From Streptomyces seoulensis (lineage in GTDB: Bacteria > Actinomycetota > Actinomycetes > Streptomycetales > Streptomycetaceae): a DNA stretch of 64,000 bases. How positions within the stretch are numbered: the stretch's first letter is position 1; every line of letters starts with the position of its first letter. Location of the stretch: assembly GCF_022846655.1 (NCBI RefSeq), contig NZ_AP025667.1, positions 4,563,001 to 4,627,000 of the forward strand, written 5' to 3'. Both the position numbers and the translations under genes were made by a program. The notes beneath the pieces were generated by a model. The model did no database searches. It worked only from the letters and a program-made list of their open reading frames with translations, and was not told the DNA's origin. This document shows positions 1 through 8,421 of the stretch, in pieces.

Positions 1-378
1 AGCTACGGCTTCGCCCTGCTGAACGCCGGCTCGGGCGATCCGCTGATCGGCGCCTCGGGGGCGATCGCGGGGGTGTTGGGCGCCTATCTGGTGCTGTATC
101 CGAAGGCCAGGGTGTGGGTGCTGGTCCCGTTCCTGGTCTTCCTGCCGCTGCGGCTGCCCGCCTGGGTGGTGCTGGGCTTCTGGTTCGGCCTCCAGGCCGT
201 GTACTCCTCCGGCCGGGGCGTCGAGGCCGGCACCGGGACGGTGGCCTACGCGGCGCACGTCGTCGGCTTCGTGGCCGGGATGCTGCTGGCCTGGCCCCTG
301 AAGCCGGGCACCCCGCCCCCGCCGGAGCCGGGCCGCCTGCTGTTCGGCAGGCGGGCGCGGCACCGTCAGGCGTGGTGA
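1..378 (+). CDS. Rhomboid family intramembrane serine protease, C-terminal part
   Basis: The reading frame is open from the first base of the window, so the N-terminus lies outside; 125 residues are visible. Rhomboids cleave transmembrane substrates inside the membrane. The fragment shows the GxSG nucleophile motif (GASG, Ser19 of the fragment) at the start of a hydrophobic helix and the second catalytic residue in AYAAHVVGF (His86), with three to four membrane helices between and after them. The last 25 residues are a Pro/Arg-rich cytosolic tail. It converges on hemE with only 10 bases between the stops. Substrate unknown. The family call is firm because both catalytic motifs are present at the expected spacing. 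Confidence 0.85.
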   Translation, partial: SYGFALLNAGSGDPLIGASGAIAGVLGAYLVLYPKARVWVLVPFLVFLPLRLPAWVVLGFWFGLQAVYSSGRGVEAGTGTVAYAAHVVGFVAGMLLAWPLKPGTPPPPEPGRLLFGRRARHRQAW

Positions 379-388
379 GCGGCCCCGG

Positions 389-1456
389 TCAGCGGGTGCT
401 GCTGGTGTGGACGTAGTCGACCAGGTGGGTCAGGGCGTCCGGGTCGGTGCTGGGCATGACGCCGTGGCCGAGGTTGAAGACGTGGCCCTCCAGACCGGCG
501 GCCGCGTCCAGCACCTCCTGCGCCTTGGCCTCGATCGTCTTCCGGTCGGTGAAGAGGACCGTGGGGTCGAGGTTGCCCTGGAGCGCCTTGCCGGGGCCGA
601 CACGGTGCACGGCCTCGTCCAGCGGGACCCGCCAGTCGACGCCGACGACGTCCGCACCCGCGTCGCCCATGAGCTTGAGCAGTTCGCCGGTGCCGACGCC
701 GAAGTGGATGCGCGGGACGCCGTAGCCCGCGACGGCCTCGAAGACCTTCGCGGAGGCGGGCATCACCGAGGCGCGGTAGTCGGCGGGGGCCAGCGCGCCC
801 GCCCAGGAGTCGAAGAGCTGCACCGCCGAGGCACCGGCCTCGATCTGCACCTTCAGGAAGCCGGCCGTGATGTCCGCGAGGCGGTCGAGCAGGTCGGCCC
901 ACAGCTCGGGGTCGCCGTACATCATCGCCTTGGCGTTCTCGTACGTGCGCGAGGGGCCGCCCTCGACCAGGTAGCTGGCGAGGGTGAAGGGGGCGCCCGC
1001 GAAGCCGATCAGCGGGGTGGAACCCAGCTCACGGGTGAGCATGCCGATCGCCTCGGTGACGTAGGACACGTCCTCGGGGGTGAGGTCGCGCAGCCGGGCG
1101 AGGTCGGCGCGGGTGCGCACGGGCTCGGCGACGACCGGGCCGACGCCGGGCTTGATGTCGAGGTCGATGCCGATCGCCTTGAGCGGGACCACGATGTCGC
1201 TGAAGAAGATCGCCGCGTCCACGTCGTGGCGGCGCACCGGCTGGAGCGTGATCTCGGTGACCAGCTCGGGCCGCGTGCAGGACTCCAGCATCGGGATGCC
1301 CTCGCGCACCTTGCGGTACTCCGGCAGGGAGCGGCCGGCCTGGCGCATGAACCACACCGGGGTGTGCGGCACGGGCTCACGCCTGCACGCCTTGAGGAAG
1401 GCGCTGTCGTACGTCGCTGTGGGCTGCTGGCCCGAGGGGATCGCGTTGGCACTCAC
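389..1456 (-). CDS. hemE: Uroporphyrinogen decarboxylase
   Basis: This cytosolic enzyme of heme biosynthesis removes four acetate carboxyls from uroporphyrinogen III to give coproporphyrinogen III. The 355-residue protein is the normal family length. It carries the first signature near residue 36 ([12 protein letters not shown], with the substrate-binding Arg pair) and the second ([13 protein letters not shown]). The start chosen is GTG at 1456, which gives the usual short N-terminal lead before the barrel; the ribosome site in front is weak. The next gene (DUF3000) is divergent, about 100 bp away, an arrangement I recall as common in actinomycetes. Confidence 0.96.
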   Translation of the reverse strand: MSANAIPSGQQPTATYDSAFLKACRREPVPHTPVWFMRQAGRSLPEYRKVREGIPMLESCTRPELVTEITLQPVRRHDVDAAIFFSDIVVPLKAIGIDLDIKPGVGPVVAEPVRTRADLARLRDLTPEDVSYVTEAIGMLTRELGSTPLIGFAGAPFTLASYLVEGGPSRTYENAKAMMYGDPELWADLLDRLADITAGFLKVQIEAGASAVQLFDSWAGALAPADYRASVMPASAKVFEAVAGYGVPRIHFGVGTGELLKLMGDAGADVVGVDWRVPLDEAVHRVGPGKALQGNLDPTVLFTDRKTIEAKAQEVLDAAAGLEGHVFNLGHGVMPSTDPDALTHLVDYVHTSSTR

Positions 1457-1554
1457 GTCGGCAAGTCTCGCACGGCCCGCCGGAGAGAAGTGCCGCCGCC
1501 CTCGGGGGGTGTCATGCCCTGCGCGAAGGCCCGCTTCCCCTTACTCTTCCCCGC

Positions 1555-2238
1555 ATGGCTGCGGCTCAGGGACGATCGTCAAACGGCGCCGGCGGAATGG
1601 ACGACGTGAAGGACACGCAGGCGGAGAACAGAGAGGGGGCCGGGGTGCCAGGGGCGCCCCCTGCCTTCAGCAGCGCGGTGGAGGCGCTGCGCAACGCGCG
1701 GCTGCGGCCGCAGGTGGAGGTGGAGCCGACACCCGCCCCGCAGCGGCTGGCACCGTACGCGCACGCGCTGGAGGCGGTGGTGGCCGACGGCGAGCAGGAG
1801 CTCGCCGACGGCCGGCTGGTGCTGCTGCACGACCCGGCCGGGCACGACGCCTGGCGCGGGACGTTCCGGCTGGTGACGCTGGTGCGGGCGGAGCTGGAGG
1901 CCGAGATGGCCGCCGATCCGCTGCTGCCCGAGGTGTGCTGGTCCTGGCTGACCGGGGCGCTCCAGTCCCGCGGGCTCACCTACGGGGAGCCGAGCGGCAC
2001 GGTCACCCGCGCCAGTTCCCACTACTTCGGCGGGCTGTCGGAGCGGCCGCCCGCCTCGCAGATCGAGATCCGCGCCTCCTGGACGCCGCTGGAGGGACTC
2101 GGGGGCGTCCCGGACACCGCGGCGCACCTCGCCTCGTGGTGCGATCTGCTCGCCCAGGTCGCCGGGCTGCCCCCGGCCCAGCCGGGCGACGGCTCCGTGG
2201 TGACCCTGCCTCAGCGCAGGGGGCCGCAGTCGCGGTAG
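1555..2238 (+). CDS. DUF3000 family protein
   Basis: A 227-residue soluble protein of a family restricted, as far as I recall, to actinobacteria and usually found beside hemE. No catalytic motif is evident. The core (about residues 40 to 210) is rich in Trp and Arg/Glu. The segment AAHLASWCDLLAQVAGLPP near the end is the most recognisable part. An in-frame ATG at 1597 (MDDVKDTQ) is an alternative start; neither has a strong ribosome site, and the first ATG may be read from a leaderless transcript. A strong hairpin follows the stop. Function unknown. Confidence 0.8.
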   Translation: MAAAQGRSSNGAGGMDDVKDTQAENREGAGVPGAPPAFSSAVEALRNARLRPQVEVEPTPAPQRLAPYAHALEAVVADGEQELADGRLVLLHDPAGHDAWRGTFRLVTLVRAELEAEMAADPLLPEVCWSWLTGALQSRGLTYGEPSGTVTRASSHYFGGLSERPPASQIEIRASWTPLEGLGGVPDTAAHLASWCDLLAQVAGLPPAQPGDGSVVTLPQRRGPQSR

Positions 2239-2260
2239 CCAGCGGTCACATCGTCAGTTC

Positions 2261-2294
2261 AGCGCCCCGCCGATCCGGCGGGGCGCTGCTTTTT
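2261..2294 (+). terminator. Rho-independent terminator after the DUF3000 gene
   Basis: A perfect 12-bp stem (AGCGCCCCGCCG, three-base loop ATC, then its complement) is followed by GCTTTTTG. It lies 22 bases after the stop codon. Confidence 0.85.
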
Positions 2295-2410
2295 GATCAC
2301 TTCCCGCAGGATCACTTTGTCGATACGGCCACTTCCCGTACTCGAATCGCATCACCCCGGAGCCGATTCGATCTTCGGATGATCGATCGCGTGTCCGAAT
2401 TGCACGGATT

Positions 2411-2432
2411 GTGACTCACTAGATCGTGATCA
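2411..2432. promoter_or_regulatory. Possible operator region upstream of the response regulator
   Basis: The 250 bp before the regulator gene are unusually AT-rich for this genome. They contain GTGACTCAC (an odd-centred palindrome, loosely like a BldD half-site pair) and TGATCA at 2427, with another TGATCA at 2294. No clear -10/-35 pair was picked out. Assignment to a particular regulator is a guess. Confidence 0.25.
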
Positions 2433-2543
2433 TTCTCTAAAGGCGGACGGGTTTGCTGCCGAAGACGACTGTGACCTTGAAAGCACGGTTCCTCCCGGCT
2501 TCTTCCCCACAAGCCGGCCCCGTCCCCCCACCCAGGAGGCCTG

Positions 2544-3209
2544 GTGTCCGTTCTCCTCGAGCAGCCCGCAAGCCTGGTCGCCTACCGCCCGAACAAGCCG
2601 ACCGCCATGGTGGTCGTGGCCGACCCCCGCGTCCGTTCCACCGTCACCCGCCATCTGTGGGCGCTCGGTGTGCGCGACGTGATCGAGGCCTCGTCCGTCG
2701 CGGAGGCTCGTCCCCGCATCGGCAACCCCCGGGACATCTGCGTCGCGGATGTCCACCTGCCCGACGGCTCCGGGCTCACCCTGCTGTCCGAGACCCGCGC
2801 CGCGGGCTGGCCCAACGGGCTGGCCCTGTCCGCCGCCGATGACATCGGCGCCGTCCGCAACGCCCTCGCCGGGGGCGTGAAGGGCTACGTCGTCACCGGT
2901 ACCCGAACCAACATCGGCCTGCCCACCCGCCCCGGCGCCGCTCCCATCGGCTCCGCCGCGGCCCGTATGGGGCACCGTCGTCCGCCGGGTGCCCCGAGCC
3001 ACCCCGGCGGCTACCGCGAACTGTCCGGCCGCGAGGTCGAGGTGCTCCGCCTCGTCGCGGAGGGCCAGTCGAACAAGGCGATCGGCGTCTCCATGGGCCT
3101 GTCCGCCCTGACCGTCAAGAGCCACCTGGCCCGTATCGCCCGCAAGCTCGGCACGGGTGACCGCGCCGGCATGGTCGCGGTCGCCCTGCGCACCGGCATC
3201 ATCCACTGA
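2544..3209 (+). CDS. Atypical response regulator with LuxR-type DNA-binding domain
   Basis: A 221-residue two-domain transcription factor. Residues 20-118 form a receiver fold with a possible phospho-acceptor Asp69 in CVADVHLPDG. The usual acidic pair near the start is reduced to ADPRV, and the conserved Lys after the last strand (normally GYLxK) is replaced in GYVVTGT, so classical phosphorelay signalling is doubtful. Residues 158-215 are a GerE/LuxR helix-turn-helix (LSGREVEVLRLVAEG, then NKAIG and TVKSHLARIARKL). No histidine kinase gene is adjacent, so it is an orphan. The GTG start at 2544 is set by AGGAGG about 6 bases upstream. A hairpin follows the gene. Confidence 0.85.
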   Translation: MSVLLEQPASLVAYRPNKPTAMVVVADPRVRSTVTRHLWALGVRDVIEASSVAEARPRIGNPRDICVADVHLPDGSGLTLLSETRAAGWPNGLALSAADDIGAVRNALAGGVKGYVVTGTRTNIGLPTRPGAAPIGSAAARMGHRRPPGAPSHPGGYRELSGREVEVLRLVAEGQSNKAIGVSMGLSALTVKSHLARIARKLGTGDRAGMVAVALRTGIIH

Positions 3210-3277
3210 CCCCCGCCCCCTCGCCGATCTGACCCACGGCCTCCTCCCCCTCCTGCCTCTCCTCCCTCCTCCTCCCG

Positions 3278-3313
3278 GTGCCCGTCGGCGGAACGTTCCG
3301 TCGACGGGCACCG
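3278..3313 (+). terminator. Hairpin downstream of the response regulator gene
   Basis: An 11-bp stem (GGTGCCCGTCG paired with CGACGGGCACC) whose loop contains the self-complementary GGAACGTTCC. No U-tract follows, as is common for Streptomyces terminators. A 40-base pyrimidine-rich run precedes it. Confidence 0.55.
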
Positions 3314-3430
3314 GCGTGTGCGCCGTACGCCACGCGGTGTGCGCCCGCGCGCGGCGTGTTTTGGCCGGTCAGCGGGGATCTGGATCGAACGTGCAGGCCA
3401 GGGGCGCGGGCATGCGGATACCCTTGGCAT

Positions 3431-4717
3431 GTGACGGACGCCCAAGAGACCGCAGCAGACAGTTCCCGGCGCATCACCGGGGGCACACCCCCGGACTCGG
3501 GACCTGCTGAGGCGGCGGCGCCGACCCCCCTGCTCGAACCCCGCGAGGGGATTCCGCCGGTCGTCGCGGACGCCGCCGCGCTCGCCGAGGTCGTCGCCGC
3601 GTTCGCCGCCGGCACCGGCCCCGTCGCCGTGGACGCCGAACGCGCTTCCGGCTACCGGTACGGCCAGCGGGCCTATCTGGTGCAGTTGCGCCGCGAGGGC
3701 GCCGGCTCCGCGCTGATCGACCCCGTCGCCTGCCCCGACCTCTCCGGTCTCGGCGAGGCGCTGTCCGGCGTCGAGTGGGTGCTGCACGCCGCCACCCAGG
3801 ACCTGCCGTGCCTGCGCGAGATAGGCATGGTGCCCACCAGCCTGTTCGACACCGAGCTGGCCGGGCGGCTCGCCGGATTCCCCCGCGTCGGACTCGGCGC
3901 GATGGTGGAGAACGTGCTCGGCTTCGTGCTGGAGAAGGGCCACTCCGCCGTCGACTGGTCCACCCGCCCGCTGCCCGAGCCGTGGCTGCGGTACGCGGCT
4001 CTCGACGTGGAGCTGCTGGTCGACCTGCGCGACGCCCTGGAGAAGGAGCTCGAGCGGCAGGGCAAGCTGGAGTGGGCGCTGGAGGAGTTCGCCGCGATCG
4101 CGGCCGCGCCGCCCGCCGAGCCCCGCAAGGACCCGTGGCGCCGCACCTCCGGGATGCACAAGGTGCGCCGCCGCCGGCAGCTCGCCGTGGTGAAGGAGCT
4201 GTGGGAGACGCGGGACCGGATCGCGCAGCGCCGGGACGTCTCGCCCGGCAAGGTGCTCAGCGACGCGGCGATCGTGGAGGCGGCGCTCGCGGTGCCGGCC
4301 GACGTCCAGGCGCTGGCCGCACTGAACGGTTTCGGCCATCGTGTGGGCCGCCGTCAGCTCGAACAGTGGCAGGCGGCCGTGGACCGGGCGAAGGCGCTGC
4401 CGGAGTCGCGGCTGCCGCAGCAGGGACAGCAGGTGACCGGCCCGCCGCCGCCCCGTGCCTGGTCCGACAAGGACCCGGCGGCCGCGGCCCGGCTGTCGGC
4501 CGCCCGCGCCGGTGTCTCGGCGCTGGCCGAGCGGCTCGAGATGCCCCAGGAGAACCTCGTGTCCCCCGACACCGTGCGCCGGATCTGCTGGGAGCCGCCG
4601 GCTCCGGCCGACGAGCGGACGGTGGCCGCCGCGCTCGCCGGGTTCGGCGCGCGGGCGTGGCAGGTGGAGCAGGTGACCCCGGTCCTGGTCGCGGTGCTGT
4701 CGGCCAAGCCGGAGTGA
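3431..4717 (+). CDS. rnd: Ribonuclease D (DEDD-family 3'-5' exonuclease with HRDC domain)
   Basis: Predicted 3'-5' exoribonuclease acting in tRNA and other RNA 3'-end maturation. The 428-residue protein has the DEDDy exonuclease fold at about residues 50-225. Exo I is VAVDAERASGYRY (D and E metal ligands), Exo II is WVLHAATQDL (D), and Exo III is the segment ending RYAALDVELL (Y and D). An HRDC domain follows (about 235-310) and a second helical C-terminal region, the usual actinobacterial layout. The frame is open further upstream, but GTG at 3431 (VTDAQET) gives the family N-terminus; the ribosome site is weak. Confidence 0.9.
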   Translation: MTDAQETAADSSRRITGGTPPDSGPAEAAAPTPLLEPREGIPPVVADAAALAEVVAAFAAGTGPVAVDAERASGYRYGQRAYLVQLRREGAGSALIDPVACPDLSGLGEALSGVEWVLHAATQDLPCLREIGMVPTSLFDTELAGRLAGFPRVGLGAMVENVLGFVLEKGHSAVDWSTRPLPEPWLRYAALDVELLVDLRDALEKELERQGKLEWALEEFAAIAAAPPAEPRKDPWRRTSGMHKVRRRRQLAVVKELWETRDRIAQRRDVSPGKVLSDAAIVEAALAVPADVQALAALNGFGHRVGRRQLEQWQAAVDRAKALPESRLPQQGQQVTGPPPPRAWSDKDPAAAARLSAARAGVSALAERLEMPQENLVSPDTVRRICWEPPAPADERTVAAALAGFGARAWQVEQVTPVLVAVLSAKPE

Positions 4718-4822
4718 CACCGGGCGGGTCGGGCGGGTGCGGCGGGAATCGCGCGGGCATCCGTCCGGCCGGGTCACGGTGTGACGTTCACCGCTAGCCG
4801 GGGTGGGACTGTGCAGCTACGT

Positions 4823-4860
4823 TACTCATAAGTAGCATGGGGCTTAAGCAAGCGCTCAGC
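4823..4860. promoter_or_regulatory. Candidate operator/promoter region of fadAB
   Basis: Upstream of fadA lie TACT-CATA-AGTA (4823-4834, perfect 4-bp arms) and AAGCAAGCGCTCAGC (4846-4860, built round the palindrome AGCGCT). Paired short palindromes of this kind are typical of TetR-family fatty-acid regulators in actinobacteria, but the identity of the regulator is inference. Confidence 0.4.
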
Positions 4861-4886
4861 GTCCCGCACCCTGGAGGAGAGCCATC

Positions 4887-6104
4887 GTGCCTCGTACCGT
4901 CAAGGACGTCGTCTTCGTCGACGGCGTCCGCACCCCGTTCGGCAAGGCGGGCCCGAAGGGCATCTATAACGAGACCCGCGCCGACGACCTCGTCGTGAAG
5001 GCGATCCGGGAGCTGCTGCGCCGCAACCCCGGTCTGGACCCGAAGAAGATCGACGAGGTCGCCATCGCCGCGACCACGCAGATCGGCGACCAGGGCCTGA
5101 CCCTCGGCCGCACCGCGGGCATCCTCGCGGGCCTGCCGCAGTCGGTGCCCGGCTACTCCATCGACCGCATGTGCGCGGGCGCCCTGACCGCCGTGACCGC
5201 GGTCTCCGGCTCGGTCGCCTTCGGCGCGTACGACGTGGCCATCGCGGGCGGTGTCGAGCACATGGGCCGCCACCCCATGGGCGAGGGCGTGGACCCCAAC
5301 CCGCGCTTCGTCTCCGAGAAGCTGGTCGACGAGTCGGCGCTGTTCATGGGCATGACCGCCGAGAACCTGCACGACCGCTACCCGACCATCACCAAGCAGC
5401 GCGCCGACGAGTACGCGGTCCGCTCGCAGGAGAAGGCCGCCAAGGCGTACGCCGACGGCAAGATCCAGCAGGACCTGGTGCCGATCTCGGTGCGCCGCAC
5501 CAACGAGGCGGCCGGTGAGACGGGCTGGGGCCTGGTCACCGCCGACGAGCCGATGCGCCCCGGCACCACGCTGGAGAACCTGAGCGGTCTCAAGACGCCG
5601 TTCCGCGTGCACGGCCGGGTCACCGCGGGCAACGCGGCCGGTCTGAACGACGGTGCCACCGCGTCGATCATCGCGTCCGAGGACTTCGCCCGCGAGAACG
5701 GCCTGCCGGTCAAGATGCGCCTGGTCTCCTACGCCTTCGCCGGCGTGGAGCCCGAGGTGATGGGCTACGGCCCGATCCCGGCCACCGAGAAGGCCCTCGC
5801 CCAGGCCGGCCTGTCGATCTCCGACATCGGCCTGTTCGAGGTCAACGAGGCGTTCGCCGTCCAGGTCCTCGCCTTCCTGGAGCACTACGGCATCGCCGAC
5901 GACGACAGCCGCGTCAACCAGTACGGCGGCGCCATCGCGTTCGGCCACCCGCTGGCCTCCTCCGGCGTGCGGCTGATGACTCAGCTCGCCCGCCAGTTCG
6001 AGGAGAACCCGGACGTCCGCTACGGCCTGACCACCATGTGCGTCGGCTTCGGCATGGGCGCGACGGTCATCTGGGAGAACCCGAACTTCGAGGGGGACAA
6101 GTGA
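4887..6104 (+). CDS. fadA: Acetyl-CoA C-acyltransferase (thiolase) of beta-oxidation
   Basis: This thiolase cleaves 3-ketoacyl-CoA with CoA to acetyl-CoA and a shortened acyl-CoA, the last step of fatty-acid beta-oxidation. The 405-residue protein has the nucleophile Cys96 in SIDRMCAGAL. The C-terminal catalytic pair is the His in FGHPLASSG and the Cys in TTMCVGFGMG, and the VNEAFAVQ block is conserved. The start is GTG 4887, eight bases after GGAGGAGAG. Its stop overlaps the start of fadB by four bases (GTGA), so the two are translationally coupled and probably form the FadA-FadB complex. Confidence 0.95.
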   Translation: MPRTVKDVVFVDGVRTPFGKAGPKGIYNETRADDLVVKAIRELLRRNPGLDPKKIDEVAIAATTQIGDQGLTLGRTAGILAGLPQSVPGYSIDRMCAGALTAVTAVSGSVAFGAYDVAIAGGVEHMGRHPMGEGVDPNPRFVSEKLVDESALFMGMTAENLHDRYPTITKQRADEYAVRSQEKAAKAYADGKIQQDLVPISVRRTNEAAGETGWGLVTADEPMRPGTTLENLSGLKTPFRVHGRVTAGNAAGLNDGATASIIASEDFARENGLPVKMRLVSYAFAGVEPEVMGYGPIPATEKALAQAGLSISDIGLFEVNEAFAVQVLAFLEHYGIADDDSRVNQYGGAIAFGHPLASSGVRLMTQLARQFEENPDVRYGLTTMCVGFGMGATVIWENPNFEGDK

Positions 6105-8230
6105 GCAACACCACCGAGCTTCTGAAGGGTGCCGCCGAGCTGTTCCCCGGCGAGGTCGTCACCCAGGCTCACGTACGGCACTTCGAACTGCCCTTCAACA
6201 CGGGCAAGTTCGCGCTGATCACGCTGGACAACGGCTTCGACCACACCAAGCCGACCACCTTCGGCCCGGCCTCGCTGGCGAACCTGGACGCCGCCATCGA
6301 CCAGGTCGAGAAGGAGGCCGCGGACGGTGACATCGTCGGCGTCGGCATCACCGGCAAGCCGTTCATCTTCGCGGTCGGCGCCGACCTCAAGGGCGTCGAG
6401 CTGCTGAAGCGGCACGAGGACGCGCTCGCCATCGGCAAGGGCGGCCACGAGGTCTTCAAGCGCCTCTCCGGCCTCGCGGTCCCCACCTTCGCCTACTACA
6501 ACGGCGCGGCGATGGGCGGCGGCGTCGAGGTCGGCCTGCACTGCTCCTACCGGACCGTCTCCAAGGCGATCCCGGCGTTCTCGCTGCCCGAGGTCTTCCT
6601 CGGCCTGGTGCCCGGCTGGGGCGGCTGCGCGCTGCTGCCGAACCTGATCGGCGCCGAAAAGGCCGTCCAGGTCATCATCGAGAACAGCCTCAACCAGAAC
6701 CGCCAGCTCAAGGGCAAGCAGGTCTTCGAACTCGGCATCGCCGACGCGCTGTTCGAGGGTGCCGACTTCCTGGAGCAGTCGCTGCTGTGGACCGCGCAGG
6801 TCCTCAAGGGCGACCTCGCTATCGAGCGTCCGGCGATCGACCGGGGCGAGGCGTGGGACCAGGCCGTCGCCAAGGGCCGCTTCGTCGCGGACTCCAAGGT
6901 GCACGGCGCGGCCCCGGCCGCCTACCGCGCGCTGGAGATCATCGAGGGCGCCAAGGACGGCGACCTGCAGAAGGGCTTCGACGCCGAGGACCAGGCCCTC
7001 GCCGACCTGATCATGGGTGGCGAACTGCGCTCCGGCATCTACGCGTTCAACCTGGTGCAGAAGCGCGGCAAGCGTCCCGCGGGCGCCCCCGACAAGTCGC
7101 TGGCGCGTCCGGTCACCAAGGTCGGCGTCGTCGGCGCCGGTCTGATGGCCTCCCAGCTCGCGCTGCTCTTCCTGCGCCGCCTGGAGGTGCCGGTCGTGCT
7201 GACCGACATCGACCAGGAGCGCGTCGACAAGGGTGTGGGCTACGTCCACGCCGAGATCGACAAGCTGCTCGGCAAGGGCCGGCTCAACCAGGACAAGGCC
7301 AACCGCCTCAAGGCGCTGGTGACCGGTGTCCTGGACAAGGCCGAGGGCTTCGCCGACGCCGACTTCATCATCGAGGCCGTCTTCGAGGAGATGGGCGTCA
7401 AGCAGAAGGTGTTCGCGGAGGTCGAGGCGGTCGCCCCGGCGCACGCGATCCTCGCCACCAACACCTCCTCGCTGTCGGTGTCGGAGATGGCGTCGAAGCT
7501 GAAGCACCCCGAGCGGGTCGTCGGCTTCCACTTCTTCAACCCCGTCGCGATCCTGCCGCTGCTGGAGATCGTGCGCGGCGAGCAGACCGACGACGCCTCG
7601 CTGGCGACGGCGTTCGGCGTGGCCAAGAAGCTGAAGAAGACCGCGGTGCTGACGAAGGACGCCCCGGCGTTCGTCGTCAACCGCATCCTGACCCGCTTCA
7701 TGGGCGAGATCCAGAACGTCATCGACGAGGGCACCCCGGTCGAGGTCGCGGAGAAGGCCATCGAGCCGCTCGGCCTGCCGATGTCCCCGCTGGTGCTGCT
7801 GGAGCTGGTCGGCCCGGCCATCGGTCTGCACGTCTCGGAGACCCTCAACCGGGCCTACCCGGACCGCTTCACGGTCTCCCCGAACCTCAAGGCGGTCGTC
7901 GAGGCCGGCAAGCGCGGCTTCTACGTCTACGACAGCGGCAAGCCGGAGCTGGACCCCGAGGTCGCCGCGCTGCTCAAGCAGGGCGACTCCGTCCTGACCG
8001 AGGAGCAGGTCCGCACCCGCGTCCTGGACGCGGTGGCCCAGGAGATCGGCCTCATGCTGGACGAGGGCGTCGTCGCCGAGGCCCAGGACATCGACCTCTG
8101 CCTGATCACCGGCGCCGGCTGGCCCTTCCACCTGGGCGGCATCACGCCGTACCTGGACCGTGAGGGTGTCTCCGAGCGGGTGAACGGCAAGCGGTTCCTG
8201 GCGCAGGGCGTCGCGAGCGTGCCCGCGTAA
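6101..8230 (+). CDS. fadB: Bifunctional enoyl-CoA hydratase / 3-hydroxyacyl-CoA dehydrogenase
   Basis: The multifunctional beta-oxidation subunit hydrates trans-2-enoyl-CoA and oxidises the L-3-hydroxyacyl-CoA with NAD. In its 709 residues the N-terminal crotonase domain (about 20-300) shows an oxyanion-hole segment (AVGADLKGVE) and NGAAMGGGVEVGLHC. The dehydrogenase domain begins with a Rossmann motif near residue 340 (KVGVVGAGLMASQLA). It continues with FIIEAVFEEM, the catalytic GFHFFNPV and a C-terminal helical region. GTG 6101 overlaps the fadA stop. A strong terminator follows, so fadAB is a closed two-gene operon. Confidence 0.95.
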   Translation: MSNTTELLKGAAELFPGEVVTQAHVRHFELPFNTGKFALITLDNGFDHTKPTTFGPASLANLDAAIDQVEKEAADGDIVGVGITGKPFIFAVGADLKGVELLKRHEDALAIGKGGHEVFKRLSGLAVPTFAYYNGAAMGGGVEVGLHCSYRTVSKAIPAFSLPEVFLGLVPGWGGCALLPNLIGAEKAVQVIIENSLNQNRQLKGKQVFELGIADALFEGADFLEQSLLWTAQVLKGDLAIERPAIDRGEAWDQAVAKGRFVADSKVHGAAPAAYRALEIIEGAKDGDLQKGFDAEDQALADLIMGGELRSGIYAFNLVQKRGKRPAGAPDKSLARPVTKVGVVGAGLMASQLALLFLRRLEVPVVLTDIDQERVDKGVGYVHAEIDKLLGKGRLNQDKANRLKALVTGVLDKAEGFADADFIIEAVFEEMGVKQKVFAEVEAVAPAHAILATNTSSLSVSEMASKLKHPERVVGFHFFNPVAILPLLEIVRGEQTDDASLATAFGVAKKLKKTAVLTKDAPAFVVNRILTRFMGEIQNVIDEGTPVEVAEKAIEPLGLPMSPLVLLELVGPAIGLHVSETLNRAYPDRFTVSPNLKAVVEAGKRGFYVYDSGKPELDPEVAALLKQGDSVLTEEQVRTRVLDAVAQEIGLMLDEGVVAEAQDIDLCLITGAGWPFHLGGITPYLDREGVSERVNGKRFLAQGVASVPA

Positions 8231-8243
8231 CCCGGCCGTACAC

Positions 8244-8279
8244 AGGAGGGCCCCCGCGCCACGGCGCGGGGGCCCTCCT
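8244..8279 (+). terminator. Strong terminator after fadB
   Basis: A 17-bp perfect GC-rich stem (AGGAGGGCCCCCGCGCC and its complement) with a minimal loop begins 13 bases after the fadB stop. Confidence 0.85.
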
Positions 8280-8333
8280 CGTTGCCCGCGAACTCAAGCC
8301 TGTTCACACATCCCTCACCTTCAACACCGGTTT

Positions 8334-8362
8334 TTCACCTTGCCGTTCCGGCCGGTTAGAAT
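8334..8362 (+). promoter_or_regulatory. Candidate vegetative promoter of the Asp2-like gene
   Basis: TTCACC and TAGAAT are separated by exactly 17 bases, an acceptable principal-sigma -35/-10 pair, ending 60 bases before the ATG of the next gene. Confidence 0.5.
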
Positions 8363-8421
8363 CTCGCAAGCTTCCGTTAAGGAAGTCGGCACATCTCACA
8401 CAGAAGCGAGCAAGGCACTTC

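Noticed and set aside
407..1609. Long plus-strand frame opposite hemE
   Set aside because: It is the mirror of hemE with Arg/Val-rich, patternless translation; hemE itself has both family signatures.
3236..3278. Long C/T run as a possible structural or triplex element
   Set aside because: It is a simple pyrimidine-rich spacer between a stop codon and a hairpin, common in Streptomyces; no mirror symmetry was seen.
4738..4800. Possible tRNA or small RNA between rnd and fadA
   Set aside because: No cloverleaf-type pairing or anticodon stem could be built.
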